Part shown: in pieces, positions 9,466 through 22,042 of the stretch
Position numbering within the stretch: the stretch's first letter is position 1
How the letters are laid out: each line of letters starts with the position of its first letter
Assembly: GCA_951213105.1 (NCBI GenBank)
Contig: OX578153.1
Location: 57,706,520 to 57,770,519, forward strand
Source: Amaurobius ferox
Taxonomy: Eukaryota; Arthropoda; Arachnida; Araneae; Amaurobiidae
Length of the DNA stretch: 64,000 nt
Direction: 5' to 3'
Made by a program: the position numbers and the translations under genes
The notes under the pieces: generated by a model
What the model saw: the letters and a program-made list of their open reading frames with translations, nothing else
Database searches by the model: none
Told to the model about the DNA's origin: nothing

Positions 9466-11124
9466 CACTCTAAGACAAAAAAATCGACGCACACCGCAAA
9501 ATAATCCGATAGTAATGAAATTTTACATGCAAACACCATTCGACAGAATATGCAAATGATAAAAAATTCGCAGCCAATAAATGAATAGTCGGAACTACAG
9601 CGTATTGAAACTGAGCACCATGGTGGTGTATATAAGGAGCGAACATCGCTTTCAGAAACAAAACGTGAAATGGTACTTTCGACTCCAACCACTGCAATAG
9701 CAAGCATACTTCAATACAGCACCCTCCAAGTAGCAGAGTGCCACGCAAATGGACTGCAAACATCGCACTAACTAAAAGATTGCAAATTGCTATTGTCGAT
9801 GTGGGGTTACGTATCAGGTGATACAGGCACCCCGAAAACATACGTCTTGGCTGGCTTGGTTGGAAACGTGAAATGGATTTTAATTGCGTTTACGTGTCTT
9901 GATGGTAACAATACCTCGCCGGTGAATTAGCTGCCACTACGAGCATATGAAGGAGTTTGAAAGAGAGCGTGCGATCGGGACTGCATGAGGCTGGATGGGC
10001 ACACCGAAGAATCGCTCGGCATTTGGGTCGGAGTGATGCAGCAATTAGACGATGTTGGCAGGAATGGGTCCGGAATGGCAGATTTCAGCGGCAAGTGGGC
10101 AGCCGACGGCCTAGAGCGACGACAGAGCGGGAATATAAAGAGATTGTCAGAGCAGCTGCGACAGCACGAGATTCGTCGTTATCAACCATCCAACGTGTGA
10201 TAAACACGGTGATAAACACATTCAACGTGTGATAAACAAGGAAACGACCACCAGGACCATTAATAGAAGACTACGGGAGCGGAATCTATACTCGCGGCGC
10301 TCATTACGCTGCCTACCACTGGCCAGTATGCACCGTGAATAGTGATCGTAATAGTACTGGACTGATCAATATGGAATTGTCGGATTGGGAACGAATTGTC
10401 TTCAGATATGAGTCTCGTTTCGAACTGAGTCCCGACAACCAGCGCAGACGTGTCTGGGGACAGACCGGACATCGTCAGGATCCTACTTTTACTGTCACAT
10501 GGCCCGACAACAGGGGGTTATGGTCTGGGGTGCCATTTCGTTTGATATCCGAAACCCTTTGATAGTTCTCCATGGCACCATCACAGCACAGCAGTACGTT
10601 GCCGACATTCTACGACCCGTTGTATTGCCATTCCTTTCGCCACACTCCGGGTTAACTTTTTAGCAAGATAATGCCAGGCCACACACGGCACGCCTCTCTA
10701 ATGATTGCCTGACGACACACTTCGTTGGCCGACCTCGAGGTCGACACTTCCTTGGCCAGCCAGATCCTCAGATCTCTTGCCTATTGAACACATTTGGGCT
10801 GAAATGGGGCTTCGCCTGCGACCATTCCAGAATGTAGACGAATTAGCTCGTCAATTGGAGGCCATTTGGAACGGCACCCCTCGGAACACCATCCGGCAAA
10901 TTTGTGCATTATTGCAACGTTGGGTAGCAGCTTATATCAAGGCCAGATGTGGACCAACGCCATATTGACGTGCTCACTTTGTGTAGATCTTTCAATGCAA
11001 TAAATCGTCCAATTGTTCTGAAATTCTAATCATTTCTTTGTTTGCACATCCACATTACACGTACCAAATTTCGTCCCATTTGGCTAATTCTTTCTTGGTG
11101 CGTCGATTTTTTTGTCTTAGAGTG
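9466..11124 (+). mobile_element. Tc1-type DNA transposon, complete ends, inactive
   Basis: Perfect 27-bp terminal inverted repeats begin CACTCTAAGACAAAAAAATC (9466-9492 and 11098-11124), flanked by TA on both sides (9464-9465, 11125-11126), the Tc1/mariner target duplication. Total length 1659 bp matches an autonomous Tc1-type element. The enclosed transposase is broken (separate entry). Confidence 0.92.
9925..10968 (+). pseudogene. Tc1-like transposase, frameshifted
   Basis: A DDE transposase for cut-and-paste transposition. The N-terminal DNA-binding part reads HYEHMKEFERERAIG (~9932-9976), then in the next frame GLHEAGWAHRRIARHLGRSD and RCWQEWVRNGRFQRQ (~9978-10085), a paired-type helix-turn-helix. 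The catalytic core begins in WERIVFRYESRFELSPDNQR (10386-10445; the usual first Asp in FSDESRF is Tyr here), followed after another frame change by ARPHTA-like wording near 10676-10690 and by WPARSSDLLPIEHIWAEMG (~10750-10806) with the final acidic residue in PIEH. It ends in KARCGPTPY and TGA at 10966-10968. At least three frame disruptions and loss of the first catalytic Asp make it non-functional. Close in wording to transposases annotated as Tcb1-type in spider genomes. Confidence 0.88.
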
Positions 11125-11139
11125 TAATAATTGCCCAGT

Positions 11140-11560
11140 ATGTTTTTGTTTTTCAAACGCTCCAGAAGCCCTCCGGTGACCCCTAGAAGACTGAATCTTT
11201 ACTCACTTATAGAATCGCCTACGGGACAGGACATAATGGAGTCGGATTTTTTATTTCTCCGATGGGGACGGAGAAACTATGTTTTTTTTAAAAAGTATTT
11301 TCTGACATTGCAGAAAGTTGACCTCCGTAGAAGGTTTAATCTTGGCACACTTATAGTACTTTCTACGGTACAGAATATAATGGAGCTGGATTTTCGATAC
11401 CCCTTCTGGGGCGGAAAAGTTGATGGGTGGGGTGGGGCGAAAAGCCTTTACAGACCCTCTAGATCCCCATTGTGCCCTAGAAGGCAGAATCTTTGTGTAC
11501 AGATAGTGTCATCCACGGGATAAGAGAAAAGAGTCGGATTTGCGATTTTTCTCGTGGACA
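11140..11560 (+). repeat. Degenerate ~160 bp tandem repeat, about 2.7 units
   Basis: Shared words: CCCTAGAAGRCTGAATCTTT-like starts at 11182, 11325 and 11469, then CTAYGGGACAG..., ATAATGGAGTCGGATTTT and a G-rich segment. ORFs at 11131-11523 and 11493-11681 follow the repeat and show no protein family. Confidence 0.55.
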
Positions 11561-12469
11561 AATTGTATCGACCATGGAACAGAACCTGTTTTTGATTAAG
11601 CTGACTATTTTCGACTCAAAACGCTATACATTGTTAAGCAAGTTAAAACACGTATTAAGAAAATCCACATCTTACTTTTGAGAGAGCTAGTTTCCCTGTT
11701 AGAATATATGTACTATTTATATCACGACGTCAGATTCCCTCCCATGTCGCTAGGTCGGAACAGCGCTTGTCTTGTAAGCTAGAGACTGGAAGTTATAGTG
11801 TTTCTACAGATATAATTTTGTAGTGCTGTTAGGGCCATGCTATTGTCGCTTGCATATGAAAGTAGTGCTGTGATAGCAGGGAAAAAATCCAATTTTTTAA
11901 AGGCACAAAAACAATTTTTATAGGTTTATTTTCAGTCTCTGTTTCTTTTTAAATTCTTCAGAATTCATTTTAAAGACTGGCTGGATTTTCTTTCCTTTTC
12001 CAGCAAGCTAATCGCCAGTTGCCCAAGGAGATAATCAGGGACAATGATCGATGAAGATTTTGCCCAACTTATATCTTTATCGGTTTCTTGCGAGAAGCAG
12101 TTTGGTGGGAATCCCTGAGCCATAATAAAACATGTCCTCTCCTATGCCCCGTAGTCATACATCATGGTAGGTCCTCCTGCTCTGTATAGAGACGTTCCTG
12201 CTCATAAAAGTGTCTGTAAGTATTTTTCTTTTTAGTTTGAGAGTCAAGAGACACGATTCGAAGTTAATACGCAAAGTAGGCTGAAAATCGTAGCGGCAAT
12301 AATTTCAATTCTGGATTATTTACACTACAGAGAAGTATAAGGGACTCAAAAACAAATTTAAATATAAATAAAGTTATAAATATATAAAAACATAAACTTT
12401 AAACTTTGGATTTTAAATTTTACAGGCTTTGTGAACAGGCTCTGGTCACAGAACCTGTAAAGAACCTTA
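11561..12469. other. Unassigned non-coding sequence
   Basis: No gene, RNA or repeat recognised. Confidence 0.4.
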
Positions 12470-12720
12470 GCCACAGATCTTTGTACTAGATAGACGATGC
12501 TCATCCATTGAGCTACTAGGACAAAATTGAAAGCTCATATCGTCGAAGTGGACTCTGCATTCTCCACCCTCTAATGTCAGATTGACGTGCAACTGATAAT
12601 CTGAATGACCACCTCCAGCTATTATAACCCCAGTTTCGCCCAATGTTGCTATTTTTATCCCGCAGGCTAGCTTCCTGCGTGGTCGTTGACCTCCCAATTT
12701 TTGAAATCAGAGCTCAATAT
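12470..12720 (-). mobile_element. Decayed tRNA-type SINE, reverse
   Basis: On the minus strand the head reads AGTAGCTCAATGGATGAGCA then CAAAGATCTGTGG, the same family as the heads at 4817 and 13131. The B box is badly decayed. 3' extent uncertain. Confidence 0.45.
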
Positions 12721-12810
12721 ACCAGAGTCTGCTGAATCCGTGCTAGTCGTACTAGGGTTACAAACCTACGACATGTTTGCACTAACATACAGGGTCAATT
12801 TGTTTGGGCG

Positions 12811-13094
12811 GGCGCGGTAGCCCTGTGGTTAGCGCGCTGGAGTTGCACTCGGTAGGCCCGGGTTCGATTCCAGCCACTGCCCAAACTGCCGCCGTGTTCA
12901 CGCGGATTACGATCACGTTAAACATGTGGATCCGTAAGTCCTTCCGAGAGGTTGGTGACAGGGGAAGGAGGGTACGGTCCCTGTGGATGCCTCCCCCACT
13001 GGGTTCCGGTCTAAATTGGGTGGCACTTCCCAGCCGTCCAAACAGATACCTTACACCTTTCTGGTAAGTCGGACGGTCTGGGTCGAAGAAGGAG
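12811..13094 (+). mobile_element. SINE-1, complete copy with target duplication
   Basis: tRNA-derived head GGCGCGGTAGCCCTGTGG, TTAGCGCGCTGG (A box region) and GGGTTCGATTCC (B box, 12858-12871), then the family body and a GAAGAAGGAG tail. It is flanked by a 14-bp duplication AATTTGTTTGGGCG at 12797-12810 and 13095-13108. This is the reference full-length copy of SINE-1 in the window. Confidence 0.88.
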
Positions 13095-13130
13095 AATTTG
13101 TTTGGGCGTCAATGTAAAGAACCTTGCTAT

Positions 13131-13202
13131 CTCAACCAGAAATCGAATCACAGATCTTTATACTGACCAGCCGATGCTCTACCGTTTAACTACTGAAACG
13201 GA
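13131..13202 (-). mobile_element. tRNA-like SINE head, reverse
   Basis: Minus strand: CAGTAGTTAAACGGTAGAGC, ATCGGCTGGTCAGTATAAAG, ATCTGTGATTCGATTTC. Clear relative of the head at 4817-4885, with a recognisable B box (GATTCGATTTC). The body beyond 13203 is not delimited. Confidence 0.5.
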
Positions 13203-13717
13203 ATTTCAAGCTTTTACAGTCGAAGTGAACTTTGCCATGAAACTCTTTCTCGCTTGTTATGCAATAGTCAGCATGGAATAATAACTTTGGTACCCCCTCT
13301 CCCCAGGTTAGTTCTTCGATTATGGGTTTGGCTGTTATAGCTTCATATAGCCTGAGCTAAATTTCAAGAAATTTGACGCTGGCTATATATAGCAGGGCTG
13401 AATTTTTCGATTCCCGTAGTAATTCGTAAAATTGTGGAATATTGCAAGTTATCTTGCTGTCATTGCAGATATCGGTTATTCCACAATGATAATGGCATAG
13501 TAAGCGTAAAAGCAGTCCTTGCATGCTGTTATCTGCAGAGGTGTAATTCTACATTTCCTCATATTGATATGTTTTAAGAAAGTAAGAACAACAATACCAG
13601 CTCATTAAAAATACGAAAATGATTGTGCGATTTAAATATTTTTCTACTTCAATCTAGCTTAAAAATTAAAAAATTCCGCTAGTTTTAACGCATTTAGTGA
13701 CTAAAGATTTGGGGGAG

Positions 13718-15045
13718 GGAAAACCCAGTGGTTAAAGCACGAGGATGAGGATTGCACTCGGAGGGCCCGAGTTCGATCCCCGGTTCAGCCCAAACTGTCC
13801 TCGTGTTCAGGCAGAGTGCGGACACGTTAAATATGTGGGTCTAAAAGCCCTTCTGAGAGGTTGGTGGTAGGGGAAAGAGGGTACGGTCCCTGTGGATGTC
13901 GCCCCGCTGGATTCGAGTTTAAATTAGGTTTCACTATCCCGGCCGTCCAAACAGATACCTTACATTTTTGGGGTACACTTTTGGGGTCGGACTGTCTGGT
14001 TCGAAAGAAAGATTAAAGGTTTAAACCGAGATTGGGCATTAACCAGATTCAAAAACAAATAAAAACGGCCTTCTTCTTCAACAACTTCAAATTCTCCCGT
14101 TCGAACGCCCCCCCCCCCTTCCTCCCAAGATCTCGTGTAAAATTCTATTCAAATATTTAACGAATGCATTTGAAATAATCTCGCTAGGCAATCACAAATA
14201 TTTCAGAAAGCACTGAAAATGCTATTTATTTAAAGCAAAAAATTCAGGAGCAACACATTCCCAGCTAGGGAAATGTCAATCGTAATGTCTAAGCTTTTTG
14301 ATTGCTCAATTATTGCAAAACATAAAGTGATATTTATAGATGCAAAAATACATTCAAGTTCTCGACCACTCAGTTTTAATTGGAAAACCCAGTGGTTAAA
14401 GCACGAGGATGAGGATTGCACTCGGAGGGCCCGAGTTCGATCCCCGGTTCAGCCCAAACTGTCCTCGTGTTCAGGCAGAGTGCGGACACGTTAAATATGT
14501 GGGTCTAAAAGCCCTTCTGAGAGGTTGGTGGTAGGGGAAAGAGGGTACGGTCCCTGTGGATGTCGCCCCGCTGGATTCGAGTTTAAATTAGGTTTCACTA
14601 TCCCGGCCGTCCAAACAGATACCTTACATTTTTGGGGTACACTTTTGGGGTCGGACTGTCTGGTTCGAAAGAAAGATTAAAGGTTTAAACCGAGATTGGG
14701 CATTAACCAGATTCAAAAACAAATAAAAACGGCCTTCTTCTTCAACAACTTCAAATTCTCCCGTTCGAACGCCCCCCCCCCCCTTCCTCCCAAGATCTCG
14801 TGTAAAATTCTATTCAAATATTTAACGAATGCATTTGAAATAATCTCGCTAGGCAATCACAAATATTTCAGAAAGCACTGAAAATGCTATTTATTTAAAG
14901 CAAAAAATTCAGGAGCAACACATTCCCAGCTAGGGAAATGTCAATCGTAATGTCTAAGCTTTTTGATTGCTCAATTATTGCAAAACATAAAGTGATATTT
15001 ATAGATGCAAAAATACATTCAAGTTCTCGACCACTCAGTTTTAAT
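13718..15045 (+). repeat. Tandem duplication, two ~664 bp units
   Basis: 13718-14380 and 14382-15045 are nearly identical through SINE, AT-rich and C-run segments; the visible difference is one C more in the second C-run (near 14772). Each unit starts with a SINE-1 relative (AACCCAGTGGTTAAAGCACG, B box GAGTTCGATCCCC, body to about +290), and ends in CGACCACTCAGTTTTAAT. Such identity in neutral DNA implies a recent duplication or a very recent assembly-level event. Confidence 0.9.
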
Positions 15046-15335
15046 TTTATACGATGCAATTTTTTAAAAGAAGTTGACTGTTCAATTTATTCATTTGGCT
15101 GCATGGTGTAAAATGGTCTTTATACATTTGACAACAAATGCTAATATGAAGCTCTTTATATGGAGTTCCTGGTATCATGGATCTAAATTTTTAACTTTTC
15201 GTATGTTAATGTCAACATGAACACCACTTTGAAGAAACTTCTGCCCTTTAACAAGGCATTGTTTAAAATGGAAAAAATGCTCAACTGATTTTCCCCATCA
15301 CCAACAATGATCCCTGATTTCGCGGTTATGGAAGT
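15046..15335. other. AT-rich unassigned sequence
   Basis: No gene seen; leads into the satellite units, and its latter half may be a very degenerate first unit. Confidence 0.35.
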
Positions 15336-16262
15336 TTGTTAGCACGCTACAAACGATAAGATGATCCCCGTACACAAATCTCTTTAAAGCAAGGGTTTTA
15401 GAATTTTTCTAGTATAAATATTGTAACTTTGAATCCAGTAATAATTGGAGACGGTTTTAGCCCTGTTTATTTTTAATGACATTCTAAGCACTTAAAAATA
15501 CGGTGAAGCGATTTGTACCATATAACAGGGCGTTTAAAAGCAAGAAAGTTCTCAACTCATTATCCATGTTCTAATCTTGGTTTATGCTTTAGTGTTTATC
15601 GACGCTCATTAGCAGCTTGAAAACGATGATATGATCATTGAACATAACACTCCTTAAAACAAGAATTTTATAATTTTTCTGGTGAAAGGTTCTGCAACTG
15701 GATTTAAAATTATTATATTTCAATCCGAATAGTTCTAAAACTTTTGCTTTAAAGAATTTTGTGCTCATTAATCACCTCTTCAAATGTACCGTGATGACGA
15801 GCGGCAATGACCATGTGGTTATTGACGCTTATTAGCATCCTGAAAACCATAAGATGATCAGTAAACACAAAACGCCTTAAAACAAGAATTTTAGAATTTT
15901 TTTGGTGGAAGGTACTGCAATTGGATTTAAAATGATAACATTTCAATTCGAATAGTTCTAAAATCTTTGATTTGAGGAATGTTGTGCTCAGTAATTACCT
16001 CATCAAATGTACAGTGATGACGAGCGGCAATGACCATGTGGTTATTGACGCTTAGTAGCATCCTGAAAACCATAAGATGATCAGTAAACACAAAACGCCT
16101 AAAAGCAAGAATTTTAGAATTTTTCTGGTGGAAGGTACTGTGTAATTGGATTTAAAATTATAATATTTCAATTCGAATAGTTCTAAAATCTTTGATTTAA
16201 GGAATGTTGTGCTCAGTAATCACCTCATCAAATGTACCGTGACGACGAGCGGCAATGACCAC
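15336..16262 (+). repeat. ~222 bp satellite-like tandem array, about four units
   Basis: Landmark ATAAGATGATC... recurs near 15356, 15621 (diverged), 15850 and 16073; other landmarks are GAATTTTAGAATTTTT, AATTCGAATAGTTCTAAAA and GTGATGACGAGCGGCAATGACC. The last two full units are about 222-223 bp apart and very similar, the first is degenerate, a pattern of progressive homogenisation toward one end. Confidence 0.8.
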
Positions 16263-16289
16263 GAAACTATTGGCAACAGTTGGTTATGG

Positions 16290-16683
16290 GACAGTTGAAC
16301 AATTTCTTGCTTTTATAAACATCATTCTTAGGTTTTGTCTTAACTTGTATTAAAAATTGCTTGTCCTTGTTTTTGAGAAAATTCCGTTACAAATTAAGCA
16401 TTCTAGTGTGTGATAAAACCTTACGATAGAACTTCATATAGAACCTTATAGAACTACGTCCTGATAGAACCTCATACTGGGATCATACACATCGAACCCG
16501 TCTACAGTTGTGGTTCCAAAGTTAGGATCTTGCTTGTTTATATAGCAGACAACATTTATAAGTTTTAACAAATGACAAAAGCTAGTTTTAACAAATCTGA
16601 AGCCAAATGCGCTGCAGAACAAAATTTGTCATTTTCCAGAGGATAGCAAAATTGTGGCAAGTTTTTATTTATTTATTTACTTA

Positions 16684-16715
<32 letters not shown>

Positions 16716-17062
16716 TATTTTTGCAGTCATTGCAGATATCGACTATTTCATGCTGGCAAGTTTTTCATGGACGCATCTGATTTTTCAAGGGCGCATATCA
16801 TCTTTGGATTTTGTTGTTTACATTGGGAGAGCTATGCTGAAGTTTAGTTTAGACTGTAAGAATGTATAAATAAATGTATGATATTATTTTTTTTTTATAA
16901 ATTTGCAATTCTAATTCATCACAAATATTGATTTACGTAATTATTCAACTCATCAGTATTATTTTATATATTATTAAAAAGTGAGTTTGCATAGGAGATC
17001 AGTGTGTTTTCATGAAATAAAGTTTATTGCATAACGGTATTAATCTCGCGTTACAAGGTAAA
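16290..17062. other. AT-rich sequence with TTTA-rich simple repeat
   Basis: TTTATTTA simple repeat at 16664-16716; otherwise nothing recognised. Confidence 0.45.
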
Positions 17063-17065
17063 AAA

Positions 17066-18129
17066 TCTGATGTGGGCAACACATGACTTTCCTTATATAA
17101 TACAATGAATATACTACTTTTACTGTTAAAAAAAATGTTATTCTTATAGTAGATACTATATTCTGTCCAAGATATTGAATTTTCTTCAATGAGTCGTCAT
17201 TTTCATTGATTTAGCGTCATTTTTATCTATTTGGCGAGATTTTCGTTAATTTGGCAACATTTAAAAAGTTGCCAAGTTGGCGACATTCCGCCAAAATTGT
17301 CGCCAAAATCTCGCCAAGCGTTATGGACGGAGAAATAAGATATTCTTATACCAGATAAATGACTATTGACGTTCAAATACAAAATTATTACACAAAAGGC
17401 CACACAACTTGATACCATAAACCCCTTGGGTTGGTCGTGTGGTCTGGGCCTTCAACAAAATATTTTTTTGTCGGCCGTCCAAATAGTTGCTCTAAGTCCT
17501 CTGGACGGGTCGGACGGTCTGGGTCTTCAACAAAGTATCTTTTTTCATGAATGGAACGAGCTAGATCCACGAGAATGATGTCACCAAATTTATCGCAGGA
17601 TATCACATATAAAAAGTGAACATGTTTCTCAACAGTTAATATATTTTTTTAAATTATGGGATTTTTTGATAAATTTATTTGAAAATATGTGCAATATCTC
17701 GAGAACAGATCATGCTAGCGTTCTAAAGTTTATGTTAAGGCTTTCTAACGTAAAATGACATAAGAAATGTCTATTTGCGTAACCACATTAAAGGTTTTGA
17801 TTTTTTGATGATTTTTTCAAAATTTCACTCGAAAATTTAGGGAGGTTCTGAACATTCGTTTGTGTTTAAAAACAATAGGCTTCCAGTGTTCACGGATTGT
17901 GATTTTTGTACCAAATTTCATTCGAATCGCTCCATTCGTTCGTGAGATATCGTCTCCACAGACTCACTGACACACACATCCACACACATACTCTCACACA
18001 CACACACACACAGACATCACCTCAAAAATATTTGAATCGTAATCAGGGATGCTTGAAACGTGCACTCCGGTCGAAAACTTGAATTCGAATATTCGACCTC
18101 GTCACAATACTTTCCTTATACATTATGTA
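17066..18129 (+). mobile_element. Repeat A copy 3, left part (continues at 23433)
   Basis: Starts TCTGATGTGGGCAACACATG and runs to the middle of its terminal palindrome, TTCCTTATACATTATGTA, where the mariner element begins. The other half of the palindrome, TATATAAGGAAAGTA, resumes at 23433-23447. At 17397-17535 it carries an extra ~130 bp made of SINE-1 3'-end pieces (GGCCGTCCAAATAG, GGTCGGACGGTCTGGGTCTT), duplicating the ACAAAGTATC-type junction. Confidence 0.85.
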
Positions 18130-19907
18130 CCGGGTGGTCAGAATTAAAACACCCCTACTCTGAGCTCTCTATACATCGAACTACTCAGTGTAAAGGCTCC
18201 AAAATTGTTGAACCTACTATTCAAGACATGGAGAAAGAGATTACGTGAAAAAAAAATTAGTTCCAGAAACACCGATAGGTGGCGCTGTACAACAAAAAAT
18301 ATGCTGAAAAGACACAAAAAAATCACAAAAAAACAAACACATGTGATATAGAATTTTTCCTTTTTAATTTCTTTTGCTGATATGAAAAAAAAGAAGATAA
18401 AAAAGTGAATTTCGCACTGTAAGCACAAAAATTTGCATAAACCCTTGGTTTGCAGCTACTATGTTCTGGGCATAAAAGGGGATAAAATTGGGAAATTTTC
18501 TTTCTTATCAGCGATGCCTGTCATACTGCCAGAACGCGCTTTTCTTGTGAAGCTGTTTTATGAAAACAAAGGACATGCTGCAGCTGCACTTCGAGAGTTT
18601 CGTCGACTTAAGAATTTGCGCAAAGGACCATTACTTCCACAAGCTCTCAGGATAATGATCGCTCGATTCGAGAAACTGGACATCTTGGAGTTCAGCCGGG
18701 TCGAGGACGCAAATCGACTCGTTCAGACGTCGTTGACGATGTTGCCATCGCTATTGTTGAACAATCAATAGATAACGTTATAGGCTGTAGTAGTGCACGT
18801 GAAGTGTCACGACACTTGGGTGTTCCCTACAGCACAGTGCGGAACGTACTGAGAAACATAGTGCATTTTTTCCCGTACAAAATTAGTCACAATCACCACT
18901 TGCTAACCATCGACAGAGAGAAGCGACTGACCTTTGTATTGACATTTCTGGCTATAGTTGAAGTGGATGCATCGTGGCCATGGCAGATTCTATGGAGCGA
19001 TGAAGCGCATTTCCATCTAAATGGAACAGTCAACACCCATAACTGTCGCATTTGGGACACAGAAAACCCTCGTACCTTCCAAGAGAATCCACTTCGCTCA
19101 CCGAAAGTTACAGTCTGGTGTGGATTCACAGCCACATTCATTCTTGGACCTTTCTTTTTCGAAGAGTCTACTCCCAATGGCCCTGTGACATGCACCGTGA
19201 CGGCCAGGAGGTACAAAAACATGCTCGAAAATTTTGTTGTACCCCAACTGCAACAGCACCAATGTCTTGATTCAATTATCTTTATGCAAGATGGAGCGTC
19301 TCCACACATTTGACTCTGTGTACAGCAGTTTCTTCGGCAATATTTTACTAATAGTACAGTCAATAGGTATGGAAAAAGGGGCTTGCCTTGCAAAAGGTGG
19401 AGTAGAAGATTTTATTTTTTGTATTTGTATGTATTGTTGCCAACATGAAAAAACCAAGTTATCCAACATGGCCGACCTCGGGAGATGTTTTGGCAGCCAA
19501 AAAACTATGAAATTTTACGACTTTTTTTTATTTTTTCGAAATATCACAGAAACGATCGACTTTTGCGATTCTTTCTCAATATAAAATTTAAAGATAATTA
19601 AATTTCCTACAATTTTCACAATTACAACTTTTTTATAACACGAATACTAAGTGCGCTACAGATTTTTGAAAGTTAACATTTTTTTCTCAATTTGATAAAA
19701 CTCAAATAAAAATCGGTTTTATTTTACTCTTAATTTCTATTTACTTCTCCTCCAAATGCGCAACACATATTTTGCTTATATTGCTGATGCGTAAAATATT
19801 GGATGCATGAAAAGGTGTCGGAGGATGGGGAGGGCGAGGGGAACGTCGCCAGTTGGGGGTGGCCTTGAGGAATGGCGGTTGCTTCACAGCTGAAAACGAG
19901 ATAAGCC

Positions 19908-20450
19908 ATATTACTCACAACCTGCACCAATAATGCCTGTCGAATGGGTATTGCTGCAAAATTTAGACAAGCCTTGTGTGTGCTCGAATGTAAGGGACCC
20001 ACAGCAAAATTATGGGTTCAATATTTTCGTATGATAACACTCCTCAAACAGTTCACCGAGGCTGAGCGTATAGGCAACTGGAAACTTCCTTTTGACTCCA
20101 TTCAAAAAGCACTACCATTTTTCCATGCAGCTGGCCATTTCTTATACGCCAAAAGTGCGCATCTCTACCTTCAAAACATGTTGAAACTAGAACAATTAAT
20201 GGACCCAACTGAATTTCACGACTTCTCCACAAAAAGGAAATTCACCATAAGACGCTCCAATAAGTACTGGTGTGGAATTTCATCTGACCAGACCATTGAA
20301 CAGACACTTATGAGGAATATGAAAGCCTGTGGAGGAGTCACACGTGGAAGAGGATTTTCAGACGGTGTTTTAGCAAAATGGACTTTGGCAATGATATTCA
20401 TGCAAAATGTTTGTGATGAAATTGAACAATTCTGTGATGTACATTATTAA
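19908..20450 (+). pseudogene. N-terminal part of the element protein, unnamed conserved domain
   Basis: Open from about 19908 to TAA 20448-20450, with ATG at 19944. The wording GNWKLPFDSIQKALPFFHAA, GHFLYAKSAHLYLQNM, KFTIRRSNKYWCGISSDQTI, EQTLMRNMKACGGVTRGRG is a block I know from many repetitive, unnamed multi-domain proteins of arthropods, cnidarians and molluscs, where it precedes the nuclease-like domain. Its biochemical role is unknown to me. The stop and the next ORF start are 2 bp apart in a different frame, so the two were probably one protein separated by a frameshift. The N-terminus expected upstream is not found, so the copy may be 5'-deleted. Confidence 0.6.
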
Positions 20451-20452
20451 AC

Positions 20453-22042
20453 ATGACAATGGTCGCTCATGGAAATTTTAAAAAGGTGACCTTCAAGAGG
20501 AAAGACAAAGTTGTAACCCTTGAATCGGTTGTCAGCAGTATTAAAGCAGGAACCCTCAACGTAATTGCTATTGATCCGTTGACACTTTTCCAAAGATTGT
20601 GTCTTTCGAAACAGTCTGATGAAGACTTAAAAATGTTTTTTACTTATGAACTTGCACCCTACCCGATATCACTTTTCTCCGAAGACGGCATACGGAAAGG
20701 TACAAAGTCTTCATTATACATGGCTTTCACCCCAGTCGATTGCAAAGAAATTGCAGGGAAGAAACAGTTTGCTGTTATAGATGGAGGATGCCTCCTACGC
20801 AAATTTATTTGGCCTCAAAATACTTCCTTTGCTAATATAACTAAGCAGTATTCTTCATTTCTTAAGAGACATTCTGGATCGCGAGTTGTGGTTGTATTCG
20901 ATGGGTATCCTGCACGTACTGGCACCAAAAGATCTGAGCGATTGCGTCGTATGAGGATACACCATTCCACTGAAGTAATTTTTGAAGCGAATGCGATCAA
21001 CCAAGTCTCCCAAGAAAAATTTTTGGCAAATAATCAAAACAAGAGTCGTCTGATCGAACTTCTGAAAGCTAATTTTGAAGAGTGTGATATTGAAGTCAAG
21101 CATGCTCAAGAGGACGCTGACTTACTGATCGTCAACACTGCCATTTCGAAGGCAAAAGAACTTGAAAATGTGATCGTAGTTGGGGAGGATATCGATCTGC
21201 TAGTTCTGATGACAGGGTTAGGCCAGTCATTCAGCAACTTATTCTTTCTTAAGCCTAGGAGAGGGAATGCTGGCAATGTGTTATTTTCAACTATATCATT
21301 TAAGTTCGACCCAGGCAATATCCTGTTCATCCATGCATTTAGTGGATGTGATTCCACATAAGCCATCTTTAGTCAAGGCAAAATTAAATTGTGCAAGATT
21401 GTCAACAAATCGCCTGAAGTGAAGAAAGTCACTAAAACATTCATGGATCCACTCAGCAGTCACGATGATATAGCTGCAGCTGGAGAAGAAATTCTGAAAA
21501 CATTATACACAGGCGACATCCATTCTGACCAATCCTTGAACACTTTGCGATTTAATCTGTTTGCCAAATCAGTCTCCAACAGAAAAATAAATCTCGCACG
21601 ACTACCACCTACGTGCGATGCTGCACGCTACCATTCCTACAGGTGCTACTACCAAGTTCAAAGCTGGTTAGGCAATGGCACCAACCCGGAGGAATGGGGT
21701 TGGGCGTGCAGCATGGAAGATCTATTGCCTGTTGACACAAAAAGAAATTCAGCATCTGAGAATCTTCTGAAGAGTGATGTGTCTTGCGCTTGCAAGAAAG
21801 GGTGTAGTGGACCCTGCTCTTGTCGCAAGGCAGGTTTGAAATGCTCCAGCAAGTGCAAGCACTGCAGTGACATGGGGTGTGACAATGTCGTAACAATTTC
21901 ATCTTTGGATGATACTGAAGAGGAAGATGACTTACTCCACCAGCTCTTGAAACCACTGCAATACGTGGATAAACAACTTGAGGATGACAACTTCTTTCCA
22001 CCTCCTACGGTTGCTGAACCCGAAGAAGAACACACATCTTAA
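20453..22042 (+). pseudogene. XPG/FEN-like (PIN superfamily) nuclease domain with Cys-rich tail, one nonsense codon
   Basis: One frame from 20453 to TAA 22040-22042, broken only by TAA at 21359-21361 inside SGCDST. Acidic residues occur in the order and context of FEN1/XPG-type 5' nucleases: FAVIDGG (first Asp, ~20770), VVVVFDGYP (~20884-20910), AQEDADLL (~21105-21128), VVGEDIDLLVL (~21175-21208) and FSGCDS (~21337-21357, compare GCDY in FEN1). A basic segment, KRSERLRRMR, follows the second motif. The C-terminal part holds NPEEWGWACSMEDLLPVDT and a Cys-rich block CACKKGCSGPCSCRKAGLKC then CKHCSDMGCDN (21784-21894), like CXC/tesmin-type zinc motifs, then an acidic tail. Known family content plus sequence supports a nuclease fold; catalytic activity and a role in mobility are inference. 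Confidence 0.7.

Noticed and set aside
15749..16260. CRISPR-like array
   Set aside because: Repeats are ~222 bp with no short repeat/unique spacer alternation; this is a eukaryotic satellite.
21609..22035. Ser/Cys-rich antisense ORFs
   Set aside because: Shadows of the Cys-rich tail of the plus-strand nuclease protein.
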